This document shows positions 33,516 to 43,783 of a stretch of 64,000 nucleotides of DNA, piece after piece. Position numbers and translations under genes: made by a program. Location: the NCBI GenBank assembly GCA_033977485.1, contig CM066988.1:75445169-75509168 (forward strand), in the 5' to 3' direction. Each line of letters opens with the position of its first letter. Positions within the stretch are counted from its first letter, which is position 1. The stretch comes from Hydrangea macrophylla (Eukaryota > Streptophyta > Magnoliopsida > Cornales > Hydrangeaceae). The notes beneath the pieces are model-generated. The model was not told where the DNA came from. It saw nothing but the letters and a program-made list of their open reading frames with translations, and searched no databases.

Positions 33516-34897
33516 TGATGTTGTCAATATCAAGATATAAAAGTATTCTTATTTATGCTTTACTTTCAAAAGATTTGTAGTGTGGAAAGTAAAGGTCGAA
33601 CCCACAGAGATTGATTAACTACCGCGCTTTAATTTTAAAACCTAAATCTAATTAATTAAGAAAAACAGATTTTGATTTGATTTTTAATAAAACTAAGAAC
33701 AATAAAAGTAAATTTAAACTAGGAAAGCAATTAAAGTTGTTTTAAATAATGTTTAAGGAAACCTAGGGTTGCAAATCCACCACTAGCTTCATAATAGGAA
33801 TATTTATGAATTACTTTAGCTTATTAAGTTGGATGATAATGGGAAATTGTAGCTACAAGCCCAATTCCTCTGACAAGAAGATATTCATGGTTCAAGCACC
33901 AACATAATCCATCTTCGGTTAGCACGAATTATCCCACACTAAACTAGGGTTGTGATCTAATCCGTCTAACCTAGGCATGGACTATTCGGATACTTGATAG
34001 CACAAATCAATAAAGCACCATCACATGTAAACAATCTAAACAAGCACAGCAAGAATAGATCGTTGAGCACATCACAGTCAAAATAGATCTAAGACAAGAA
34101 TAAATTCTGAAAGTAATGATTTAATCAATAGAAGTACGATTTATTTATAAAAATCCTCTAAACATGTGACTGTCATCCATACATAATAAAACTAAAATAA
34201 AAACATAAATAAAACCCTATTACTCGTCTAGGGCTTCATTGAAACCCTAGATCTATGATCTAGCCGTCCATGGAAGTGATAGATGGCAAGTAGTTGATGG
34301 AGGAGGCCATGGAAACCCTTGGTCTTCTTCTTCTTCTCCTTGCTTCCCTCCCTTCAATGGCTGGAAGTATGGTTGTATAATGTGTATATAATAGTTGCCA
34401 ACAATGTCTCACCCCTTAATTGTAATAAAATATGGTATATATAGATTTACAACAAGTTTTGGAAGCCTTCCTAACCCCAAACGAACTGAAACTGATGTAA
34501 TTTACAGTCTAGACGTCGTTCAGCAGTTTCGTTTGCACAGGAGTCTTCAGTGTACTGAAATACGCAACTTTGATTTTTACACATATCGCGCGAGCGGGTC
34601 GCGCGAGCGCGACATTTGGTACCTCGCGCGCGCGGATCGCGCGAGCGATTCTGGGACTTTCGCGCGCGCGGATCGCGCGAGCGATTCTCGGTTACTCGCG
34701 TGCGCGGCTCGCGCGCGCGACTTTGCTTTTTCAGCTTCTTTCTTTGTGCTTTTCACCCTGTTTAGCCTGGTTTACTTGATTTCTTCCAAAACCTGTCAGA
34801 AAATAGAAAACGAAGTAAAAATATACAAAAACAGGATAAAAAGGAACTAACAGATGCTCGTTAAGGCGTATAAATAGGATTTGTTCTCTCCCGATCA
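33516..34897 (-). repeat. 5' LTR of element C (1,382 bp)
   Basis: Same ends as the 3' LTR. It is 36 bp longer because of one extra CpG-rich unit at about 34652-34687 (unit containing CGCGCGCGCGGATCG and GCGATTCT). Confidence 0.92.
34434..34444 (-). promoter_or_regulatory. TATA-like box in the 5' LTR of element C
   Basis: Minus strand CTATATATACC in the middle of the LTR, conserved in element B's 3' LTR (near 15759). It is the best candidate core promoter for the element RNA. No start site can be proven from sequence. Confidence 0.5.
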
Positions 34898-34941
34898 GGT
34901 GCCCACTTTAGAACCTGACTCATATATATATATATATATAT

Positions 34942-34974
34942 GGGAATGCTATTCTACTACATCTCTAAAAGTGT
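34942..34974. other. empty-site copy of the Stowaway 2 target
   Basis: Reads (TA)n GGGAATGCTATTCTACTACAT, then CTCTAAAAG and GTATAC, the same as the flanks of Stowaway MITE 2 (25962-25981 plus 26236-26255) but without the MITE. An inverted relative of CTATTCTACTACAT lies near 35165-35190, so this may be one end of a further foldback repeat. Confidence 0.75.
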
Positions 34975-35666
34975 ATACTTTTAAACTGACAAAAGAACTC
35001 ATGTCACCTCAGTTACGAGAAGAAAAATCTTGTAAAGAACCTAAAGTGAATTACTTTTTAGTATCCTCATTGTAAAATTATTTTAATATCCACACCTTAA
35101 TGAGGTGGCCAGAACTTTACTTATCGATTTAAAAGTTCGAAAATAATGTTATACTTCTTACTACATTCATGTAGTAGGATAGTTAACCCTTATACATACA
35201 TATACATATACTTTTATAAGGTCTTGCTATCCTACTACACGGGTATGGTACCATACTATTGTGCTTCATAATTGGACAATAAAAGTTTACACCGCATCAT
35301 TAAAATTAAGGTATTAAAGTAATTATTGTTAACATAAAGGTAAATTTAGAAAACTTCACATCAGGCCCTCATTTTTCTGAATTGATAAACACTTGATTAT
35401 ATGTTTGAGAATAGCTTCATTACCATGAAGTATGCTAGTATTTCCCGATAATGCAAGCAATCTATGATAAAAGAAGTCAATTTTTATGTGTACACATGGA
35501 TACATATACAATTATGAACAAACTTCTACGACAATATGATGTTGCCTTTTTCTAACTTTAGGCCAATCTGAAAAATGTAGTGATATCTGGCCAAAAAGAA
35601 TAGGGACTATCAAGATTTTTGAGGAGCTTCTAAATACACCCATCCATAGTCCAGTAATGTACCCAT
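34975..35666. other. gene-free stretch
   Basis: AT-rich spacer between the repeat copy and the second hAT element; no gene recognised. Confidence 0.35.
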
Positions 35667-35760
35667 CAAGTGCGGAGGTAGAAAATTTTTTTTTGAGGGC
35701 TGAGGAAGTTATACGGCGGGGTGGGTGGATTTAGGGACAGTGTCCCCGAACTATTATTGG

Positions 35761-35796
<36 letters not shown>

Positions 35797-36337
35797 TTGT
35801 GTTCTATTTATGTATAATTGATAATAAGATAAAGATATAAAGAGAGATGAATATAAACTATTTGAATCAACAATGTATGGTGTCAAATTGGGTTTGAAAT
35901 ATTTAATTGGATTGGACTGAAATGAGAATTTGCATAATAAAGTTTGGTGTCAAATATTAGTGTGGTATTGGGCTAGAATATCACACATGATATTACATAT
36001 GGTATCAAATATTAGGTGAGTTTAACCGTAATTTGAATTTAGAATACTAAACTGGGTTGGGCTGAAATGAGATGGATGTAATAATGTTTTGGTATCAAAT
36101 TTAGGATGGATTTGGGCTAAAATATCACAGAGAAAATTATTATTAGCGTGGGCAAAACTACAATTGGGCTAAAATAACACATGGACTAAAGAAATTTCTC
36201 AAATTTTCGAGTGAGCTAAACTACAGTTTGGCTAAAATTTTACGAGTGCAAAAAACGAAATGAAAATTTTCCATTTTTTTTTTTGGGTGGAGGATGGGAC
36301 TATAGCCCACCCTAGTCCTCTCTTGGTTCTTCTATTA
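35667..36337. mobile_element. hAT-type element 2, 671 bp
   Basis: Flanked by the perfect 8-bp duplication GTACCCAT (35659-35666 and 36338-36345). The left end CAAGTGCGGAGG resembles CAGTGGCGGAG; the right end is decayed. Right-end text (TATAGCCCACCCTAGTCC) parallels element 1 at 25867-25881. It includes an ATT microsatellite (35763-35796). No transposase. Confidence 0.78.
35763..35796. repeat. (ATT)n microsatellite
   Basis: About 11 ATT units inside hAT element 2. Confidence 0.9.
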
Positions 36338-36360
36338 GTACCCATACATCTATATTCCTG

Positions 36361-36904
36361 TGTTGGGAATAGGTTCACTGTGTTGGGAATGTGTCCACAA
36401 TCACAACAAGAAAAACCACACCTATAAAGATGGAGATAGATAGAGCAAAAACGACACAACCACGAAAGAAAAAACCAAGCTAACCAACACAACAATATTT
36501 AAATGTGGTTTGGCTCAACAATGCCAACGTCCACGTGCAAAGGCGATCACCTCGATTAATATAAAGATTACAAGCACTCAAGACCTCACGGATATAACTC
36601 TCCAACCAAGTTATATGACACACACAATTGCTAGAAACTAATCTCTCCCTCACTAGTTTGCAGCCCTCTCTTGTGTAAGTAGAAGATTTTCAATCAATCT
36701 TATCAATCCTTTGAGTAAGCCCAATATTTATATAGATTGTAGAGTCTCAATCCTAGTTGTAGTAGGATTTACCCCTATGGTAAGTCTTGTACAATAAGGA
36801 ATACTTTCACAAACTTTCCTATATAAACTAAATAACTTCCACCATCAAAGGAATCCTTATTTGACAAGAAAATCACCAAATAAGAAATCAAATCATAATT
36901 AAGA
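36361..36904 (+). mobile_element. copia-type solo LTR, left part (split by CACTA)
   Basis: Starts TGTTGGGAATAGG, with a 20-bp internal repeat of TGTTGGGAAT at 36381. It contains GTGGTTTGGCTCAACAATGC and CAACGTCCACG, text typical of Ty1/copia LTRs. The continuation lies at 45407-45448 and ends ATCCTAACA. The flanks TCCTG (36356-36360) and TCCTA (45449-45453) are a one-mismatch 5-bp duplication. The total LTR is about 0.58 kb. No internal region is present. Confidence 0.68.
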
Positions 36905-36925
36905 CACTACACCAAAAGAGCACAT

Positions 36926-37345
36926 TTCTAACGGTAATTTACCGTTAGTAAAATTATTCCTAACGGTAATTTACCGTTAGGAATAAAGCGTGGCTAATAA
37001 TTCTAACGGAATTTCTAACGGCAATTTTCCGTTAGAAAATGTATTTTTACTAACGGTAAATTACCGTTAGTAATATGTTTACTAATGGATATTTTCCGTT
37101 AGTAATTTATTATTCCTAACGGAAAATTTTTCGTTAGTAATATTTATTCTAACGGTTTATATTCTAACACTTTTATATACAAAAATACTAATGGTAAATT
37201 ACCGTTAGTAAATTCATTACTAACGGTATGTAATATGACAGTTTCTAACACTTTCGAGACAATTACTAACAGATGTAAACCGTTAGTAATTTTATTACTA
37301 ACAGTTTGTTTTCTAACATTCCGTTTTCTAACTAACGGTAATTTT
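36926..37345. repeat. left subterminal repeats of the CACTA element
   Basis: Sixteen exact TAACGG or CCGTTA hexamers in about 420 bp, many paired as the palindrome TAACGGTAATTTACCGTTA. Such arrays are binding sites for the TnpA-like protein in En/Spm elements. Confidence 0.85.
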
Positions 37346-38179
37346 ATCACATTTACTATAAACATATAATAAGCTCAAATCCAAACCATAGTAAATACAA
37401 ACTCAATCTATATTAAATACAAAAAATATAATCCAAAATAAGCATAATTATCCTTAAATACAAACTGTTTCTAAATCCAAACCAAAACTAACAAACCATG
37501 TGTTACTACAACCCACAACACGAACGCCTTCCCTTTTTTCCTTCCCAAATGCTTGAGGTAACTTGTCAGTGTCAAAGTCTTCACAAGTGTTACTACATTC
37601 CTCTTCAGTCTAAGCAGCTTCTTTTTCTTCTATTTAAGCTGCATTTACTTCACCCTGTAATCAGTAAATGTAAACATTGTGATAATATACTAAAAAAAAT
37701 TAAACTATGAATTAAAACCTACAAACAATCAAATATGTCACCAAATAACGATAGACGAATGAAGGTATTAATCCAAACAGAAATCGTGAGTGGAAATTAG
37801 AAGAATACTAATGATTAAGAATTAATAGGTCATCAAATCCTAGGAATTAATAGGTCATTAATACGTCAATTTTAATCAAAAGAAAGGAAAAAGTACTAAT
37901 TAAGAGTCTTCTTATTGATAGGTATGTCCCAAATTTTAACTGAATCTTAAAATTTGTTAGGTGTCTTAAGAGTTATCAAATTAATGTGTGTACGATATAA
38001 GCGCCCATCACCTATAAGAGGTGATTCGCATTTGTTATCTCGAGATATTAACCCTTGAAGTCTTCCAAGTTAACTCTTTCATGTGATTATTGTTCAGTAA
38101 TTCCAAATGTGGATCCATACCTCAACTTAGTATATATTATTTTAAAGATAGACCAAGCCATAGTCAAGTCTTGTGACAG
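37346..38179. other. gene-free stretch inside the CACTA element
   Basis: AT-rich; no transposase or host exon recognised. Confidence 0.35.
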
Positions 38180-38287
38180 CACCACCAACTGAACGCGGGC
38201 TGTCCCAAACACAGCTTAATGCCCTATACTCTAAACAATCAAATGCCATGATGGCTCAGTCGTTCTTCCACATTTTGTGGCTGGAAG
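38180..38287 (+). pseudogene. exon-like segment, gene unknown
   Basis: An open 108-base segment between TTGTGACAG and donor GTAACT reads APPTERGLSQTQLNALY and ends FFHILWLEG. I do not recognise it. It may be another captured exon, on the opposite strand to the recognised ones. Confidence 0.25.
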
Positions 38288-40436
38288 GTAACTACAAAAT
38301 AACGGGGTTTAGGGTTCGTCTATGGGGTATCAAAATGATTTTGATTTTGATTTTAAGTTAGGAAAAAGGATAAGTTAAACGTTGCTCTGGGTGCAGTAAA
38401 GAGTACCAAAGTGCTGGTTGTGTCACTTTGTGGGCTTAGGGTCGAGTGATTCAAAGTGGGATACGCTAGGGCCAGGGAGAGATGTATTTCAAGGGTAAAA
38501 AGGGGTTTAATTCATCCCCTGACTCTGGAGGTTTTGAAGAGTAATCAGATGAAAAAAGAAGAAACAGCAAACCTAAAATCCCTAGGCACCAAAGCTATGT
38601 TTGAATTGTACCAAACAAGCTACAACTGTGTAAGTGTCTTAAAGCAAATTCTCTATTCAATTGGAAGCATTGACAGCAAATTCTCCACCAAGAAGAAATA
38701 CCACAATAAAAAATCTGATAAGCTCAAGAAATACGCAAATTCATACCTTTGTCATTGATTTCACCCAACCTAGGTTCGAGATTTGGAAAGAAAAAAAAAA
38801 ACCAACTTAGGTTTGAGATTCAAGATAAGAAAGGAAGAAGATGAACATTAAAAATAAAAATAAAAATAAAAAAAGATGAAGAAGAAAGAGAACTTAACTC
38901 AATTCTCAAGCGACTTGGTGGTCTTATAGTCAAGTTCAATTGTCTCATTGACTCGTAGTCCAAAAACCAAACAAAGCCTTAGTGTAATGTAGGGCCCCGA
39001 CCAGCTTCCCCAAACCCAGCCCAATTACTGCCACTATAATGAGTAATGACTACCTGGCCTAGAGAAATATAAGTTACAATTCTAATCACTATTAAATGTT
39101 GACACTGCGAAAGGCTATTCCATCTGGAAAAAATACAACAACGCAATTTGCGGTGGTGCTGAATATATATATATATATATACAAAGTTAGTTGACTGATT
39201 ACCTGTCTCCACCACTATCAATTGGCCTCTAACTACTCTAAGGAATTTCTTCATGGAACACTTTTTTTTCTACATAAATTGCATTACTTGAATTTTGGAT
39301 CCAATCCTAAATGATATTGACTTAAAATTGTCTACTATTGTTTCATCAGTCTTGGGCTATATTTTAGCATCCATATTAGCACATGTGCATAAGCACGGGC
39401 ATGGAATGTGCGTGTACGTGACCCTTCAATGTCCTAGTGTACATATAAACCGAGTAAAGATTTGCAAATGCGAAAGTAAAAGTATTAGATTATGTCTATG
39501 TTTTTTATCAACACTGATGTTGTTCTGCAGATCAATAAAACAGATATGCCATATGTCAGTCATTTCTGAAACTACAACTGCCATATATCAGGAGAACACT
39601 GAAGCTAATTTGATCGCTGTCGATTAAAACTCAACAATAAAAGCAGGGCTAAACATTGCTTATAAAATCATAAAGAACGGAGACTATCCGTATAAGGATA
39701 CACCAGGACTAGGTAAATACCTTAGATAGGAGGCCATCCTTTGCTAGCTTATAATTTCTATCGACATGACTTTTTGCCACCACATGCTCATGACCCAGAA
39801 GATGTACCAATTGGACTAATCAATAGTCTTGTTACAAGGAGCTTCACATAGTTTTCTGCATTCCACCAGAGGAGAGACGAAGTACTAATTGTCCGAAGAC
39901 AACTTACGAAGCATGCCTGAAACTGGCAAGCCACATTTTCCATAATGGAGTGAACCAAATTCAGCTAAGTAGCATTGTAAATGGAAACTTCACGAGGATA
40001 GACTGATGCAAATGGCCTTATTTCGAAATCACCAAACCTTAGTTAAAAGATATGGTTCTATCAGCTTACTGAGTATATAACGACAATCAGCCTTATATTA
40101 GGTTGTAAACTCAAAGCACTTGTGTCTCTTTCCACTATCAAAGATACAGCTGCAATCAAAATTGCCGCAAAGCTGTAGTAGAAAAAAACTATAACCTGCT
40201 CTATAGGGTATTTCTTATAGTTCAGGGCAAATAAATAACTGAAGGACAACAAATGGAAGCTAAAATGCAGATGGGCTATTACTAAGCTTTGCATCACTAA
40301 GCAACAATTAAGCATTTTATACATATTTTATGAGAAAGAGACTATTTTCATGAAGTTCATCACATTTGGGCTATTATATTTACTCCATCACTGATCTTTT
40401 AAGAGTGCAATCAGTGTATATGCCATTATCACTTAC
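38288..40436. other. gene-free stretch inside the CACTA element
   Basis: Contains a TA run (39163-39181) and several short open frames without recognised homology. Intron-like remains of captured genes are possible. Confidence 0.35.
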
Positions 40437-40509
40437 CATTTCTAGCTCAAAGTCTAGTTTTCGTGAAGGTCCAAAGTATGGAGAATTGCCAGCAGGATGA
40501 CCTTGACCT
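40437..40509 (-). pseudogene. fumarylacetoacetase exon fragment (captured)
   Basis: A 73-base exon between acceptor CTTTCACAG and donor GTAAGT on the minus strand. It reads GQGHPAGNS, YFGPS, KLDFELEM. This matches the segment of fumarylacetoacetase, last enzyme of tyrosine breakdown, that ends in the acidic residues LDFELEM near the metal site. No neighbouring exon of the gene was recognised, so only a fragment was carried. Both splice sites and the frame are intact, suggesting fairly recent capture. Confidence 0.75.
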
Positions 40510-41473
40510 CTGTGAAAGAAACATAGTATAAAACATTAGAGGAAAACTGAAAGAAACATAGTACTATAAAACATAAGAGGAAATGTGAAAATGTCATTGA
40601 CAACAACCATTCATGTTAAACCAAACAAGGAGCAGCCAGATCAACATGAGATTAAGCAATGATTGTACACTTCGCCGTTGGTTTTGGTTCACTGCATAAC
40701 CATCGACGGAAAGAAGACGAGTAAAGTAAGAAAAAGGATCCGAGAAAACATGCTAAAAGGCACAAGAACAATTGAGAGAAGCACCTCCTGGCTATAATTG
40801 CTTCTTAATGCAACTCAACTAAATTCAATTCAGCATTACATAAGTAATATTATATTCTTCCTTGATAATACAGATATTACTCTTCATTATCCCTGTCCAA
40901 ATACCTTCATTAATTTTTACTTTTTTTTATCTGAGATTGGTACTACTTTCTCCATCTGAAATACATATTCCTCGAGAAACAACTATATATTTTTTAAATC
41001 AGTACACAATCCTAGAGTATCAGACCCAAAAACCTAGAAAAGAAGGGAAAAAAAGCAACTTTTTTATCTAGCAAACTAAAAACAATATCCTCTGCCCCAT
41101 CTCCCATCAACCACATGAGCAAAATCATCAAGCATATATTAAATCAGTAAAACAACAAAGCACCACAATTGATCACAGAAAACTATCATACAAGGAAAAA
41201 TAGAAAGATTACGATGATAAACAAAAAAGCACGTAAAACACATGATCTGAACAAAGAAAGAAAAATCAAAATCAAAATCAAAACCTAAACACTTCAAATC
41301 GGGCTTTCCAGAGATGTTTGTTTACCTGGAAAGGATACCCTCAAGAAAGATTAAACTCCGAGAAGAGAGAAAAACAAACGAGAATCGGAAATACAGAGAA
41401 GATTGTCGTATGTTGGACATCGATCTGTCAACAAATAGACCTCTGGCGGCAAACTTAGTATCAAGGTAATCAC

Positions 41474-41602
41474 CTGGGCTTGGCCTCGCACAGAGAGGCC
41501 CATAATATCTGCTATCTCCAGGCTTGATGCTGATGTCCAACTCCACCCTCTTGTCAAGGTGGCCAACAGTTGACATAAAGGTTGCTGATTCTTTGTCTGT
41601 CC
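41474..41602 (-). pseudogene. class-3 lipase, exon 2 fragment (captured)
   Basis: Minus-strand segment after acceptor ATTTTTAG. It reads SATFMSTVGHLDKRVELD, then KPGDSRYYGPLC, followed by donor GTGATT. The order STVGHLDKRV...GDxRYYGPL is what I know from plant triacylglycerol lipases of the oil-body/TLL1 group, upstream of the catalytic GxSxG. After GPLC the text (ARPSPG) departs from the family, so the exon end is altered. The catalytic part of the gene is absent. Confidence 0.62.
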
Positions 41603-42130
41603 CTAAAAATGAATTCACTCTCTAATTTTGACCTCACACATGCATATTTGTATAAATCTATATAGAGAGATTCAGACCAAGTCTCACTTTTATATGATTT
41701 TTATGAAAATTAATAAATTTAGATTTTGTTGGTTCAATAAAGAACCAATTCTTTGATCAATTTTAATCCAAACACATACTCTTATCTATTTAAAACGTAT
41801 ATACATAAACGCAAAACTATTTAAAGTTACTCCTTAACCTATATAATCGTTTCTTGTGTCATCCATACAGCCTTAGAGTAGTTTGTCACCTAAGTCTTAA
41901 AAATGCTTGCATCCCATAAACTTATGAAACAACATATATCATGCCCGCCATTTTACAATATTAGATATGACATTCATTGACACAAAGCATACAAAATGTA
42001 AATATAAAAAATAAACACGCGTGCATTTAATTAAGTACTAGACATAAGCACCATGGGATACCTGCATGTGTGCAAACTTAACCAATTAAGTTAATAATAT
42101 GAAGCAAAGTAACTTTGTACTAATGCTAAC

Positions 42131-42351
42131 CCAAAGCATGACAAGGGCTTTTTTATGGATAGCAGACACTTTTGAAGCAGAACTGAGACAACGATGATCC
42201 CTCTATGCTCAAGAATTTTCTCCTTAACCTCGAGCCACTCTATGAATTCTCTCTTACTCATGTCTATGTTACTAGAAAATAAAATGCAAAAGAGGTCTAA
42301 AACACTCGCTTTATCTGGTTTCAATATGAAATATTTTTTGCTTGAATCCAT
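42131..42351 (-). pseudogene. class-3 lipase, first exon (captured)
   Basis: Starts at ATG 42351 and reads MDSSKKYFILKPDKASVLDL, later VLLQKCLLSIKKPLSCFG, then donor GTTAGC. The family signature is an N-terminal YxxLxPExA-type stretch followed by an amphipathic VSxxxQKxLxxxxKPLxWFG segment, which associates these lipases with membranes or oil bodies. It precedes the fragment at 41602-41474 in the right order and strand. It lacks the catalytic domain and so cannot be an enzyme. Confidence 0.62.
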
Positions 42352-42538
42352 GATCTAGCTTGAATCAAAAAATTAAAGAAAGAAATTAAAGACAAAGGTA
42401 AAATCTTCCCAACTGAATATTAGAACAATACCAACACATGATGTATATAGGTACATTATACTTATATATATACCTGACAAGAAGAATATATATTCTGCGA
42501 ACTTGATAAATAGGCATGTTTCATTGGAAAAAGGAAAA

Positions 42539-42805
42539 TGTGATGACCCGTCCCATTCCGGTCGACTGTCATGTGTTGCGGTCGACTGGGGGGGTGGGAA
42601 GTTGCGTCCCACATCGCCTGGGGACGGTCGAGTGAAGAGCCTTATATGTGTGAGCCGTACTCTCTATGCTATCGAGGCCTTTTGGGCTGGACCGTTGGTC
42701 CAGTGACCAGACAAAACCGTGAGTGGGCTGGACTGTTAGACCCGTTGGGCTTGCTCCAGTGCCGCAGAGCGGACAATATCGGGCTGTGAGGGATGGGCTG
42801 TGACA
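42539..42805 (+). repeat. TRIM 5' LTR
   Basis: 267 bp, identical to the 3' copy. GC-rich relative to the window, with CTTATATGTG as the only TATA-like sequence. Confidence 0.95.
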
Positions 42806-42808
42806 GTT

Positions 42809-42820
42809 TGGTATCAGAGC
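42809..42820 (+). other. TRIM primer-binding site (initiator tRNA-Met)
   Basis: TGGTATCAGAGC, three bases after the 5' LTR. Confidence 0.93.
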
Positions 42821-42898
42821 AACGCCCAGCTGGAAGTGTGCCATGTTCGTGCGTGGGGAAAGCCCACGAGGACGTGGGCCCTCTTTAGGGGGGGTGGA

Positions 42899-43165
42899 TG
42901 TGATGACCCGTCCCATTCCGGTCGACTGTCATGTGTTGCGGTCGACTGGGGGGGTGGGAAGTTGCGTCCCACATCGCCTGGGGACGGTCGAGTGAAGAGC
43001 CTTATATGTGTGAGCCGTACTCTCTATGCTATCGAGGCCTTTTGGGCTGGACCGTTGGTCCAGTGACCAGACAAAACCGTGAGTGGGCTGGACTGTTAGA
43101 CCCGTTGGGCTTGCTCCAGTGCCGCAGAGCGGACAATATCGGGCTGTGAGGGATGGGCTGTGACA
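42899..43165 (+). repeat. TRIM 3' LTR
   Basis: 267 bp, identical to the 5' copy. Confidence 0.95.
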
Positions 43166-43531
43166 GAAAAGCACAAAAACAAATGAAACTCGGAAAAGGT
43201 AAATAGTAGTACAACTTAAAGACTTTGGAACACTAGTAGTCTGATACTACTAATTAAGTTGAGTTGGACCATACAAATCAATTCTAGTTTACCCAATTGT
43301 GGGGAAAGTCACTAGTTCTGTTTGATTCTTGGGATGGTATCTTCAAGGAATAGTTGGTTCTAACTACATATACTATAGAATTGATAATCCAATTAAGGAG
43401 AAATCACCCAAAGCAATTAATACGAGCTCCAAGTATCATTTTTCTACCTACCAAATGGCAGCAGAATGATGTTCCATAACTAAACTAGCAAATTGATTAG
43501 AGTGAAGAAGTCAATTGATTGAATTGTACTA

Positions 43532-43783
43532 CTCCCTCCGTCCCATTTTGAGAGTCCTATATTCCATTTTGGGATGTCCCAAAATAGTGTCCACTTTCCT
43601 AAAAATGGTGTACAATTTTTACTTACTTTCCAAAACTATCCCTCCTTGAAATCTACACCAAGACAAAATTAAAAAAATTGTTGTAATGGTTAGGGGCAAT
43701 TGTGGAAAGTAGTTGTAGATTCTTTTTGTCCCCTTAATAAGTTGAGTTCCCAAAGATGGACTCACAAAATGGGACGGAGGGAG
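43532..43783. mobile_element. Stowaway-type MITE 3
   Basis: CTCCCTCCGTCCCATTTTG and its inverse, with TA at 43530-43531 and 43784-43785. It is close in sequence to MITEs 2 and 4 (shared TTGTGGAAAGTA and TTCTTTTTGTCCCCTTAA). Inserted in the CACTA element. Confidence 0.92.

Larger units (their letters stand above)
26446..34897 (-). mobile_element. element C: complete young Athila-like gag-protease element without polymerase, 8,452 bp
   Basis: Minus-strand retrotransposon with full LTRs (34897-33516 and 27791-26446) and the perfect 5-bp duplication GGTGC (26441-26445, 34898-34902). It has a tRNA-Asp primer site, one gag-protease frame with two stops, about 2.55 kb of non-coding sequence, and a polypurine tract. 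The LTRs differ by four transitions and one 36-bp repeat unit, so the insertion is recent. No reverse transcriptase, RNase H or integrase motif is present in any frame, and the internal region (5,724 bp) has no space for a hidden pol. Element B has the same layout, so absence of pol is a family trait rather than a private deletion. It would need enzymes from an autonomous Athila relative. Confidence 0.92.
42539..43165 (+). mobile_element. TRIM: intact miniature LTR element, 627 bp
   Basis: Two identical 267-bp LTRs (42539-42805 and 42899-43165), both TGTGATGACC...GCTGTGACA, enclose 93 bp. The primer site TGGTATCAGAGC (42809-42820) matches initiator tRNA-Met. The purine tract AGGGGGGGTGGA (42887-42898) abuts the second LTR. 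The perfect 5-bp duplication GAAAA lies at 42534-42538 and 43166-43170. It is non-coding, so reading frames here are LTR artefacts. Identity of the LTRs means recent insertion. It lies within the CACTA element. Confidence 0.96.

Noticed and set aside
34395..34850. 151-codon frame
   Set aside because: Lies in the LTR of element C, repeated at 27325-27744, and includes the CGCG minisatellite; not a protein.
37346..40436. Possible transposase gene in the CACTA element
   Set aside because: No frame above about 110 codons and no TnpA/TnpD-like motif; element judged non-autonomous.
42569..43214. Several frames of 70-115 codons
   Set aside because: All are readings of the TRIM LTRs, duplicated with the repeat; TRIMs are non-coding.
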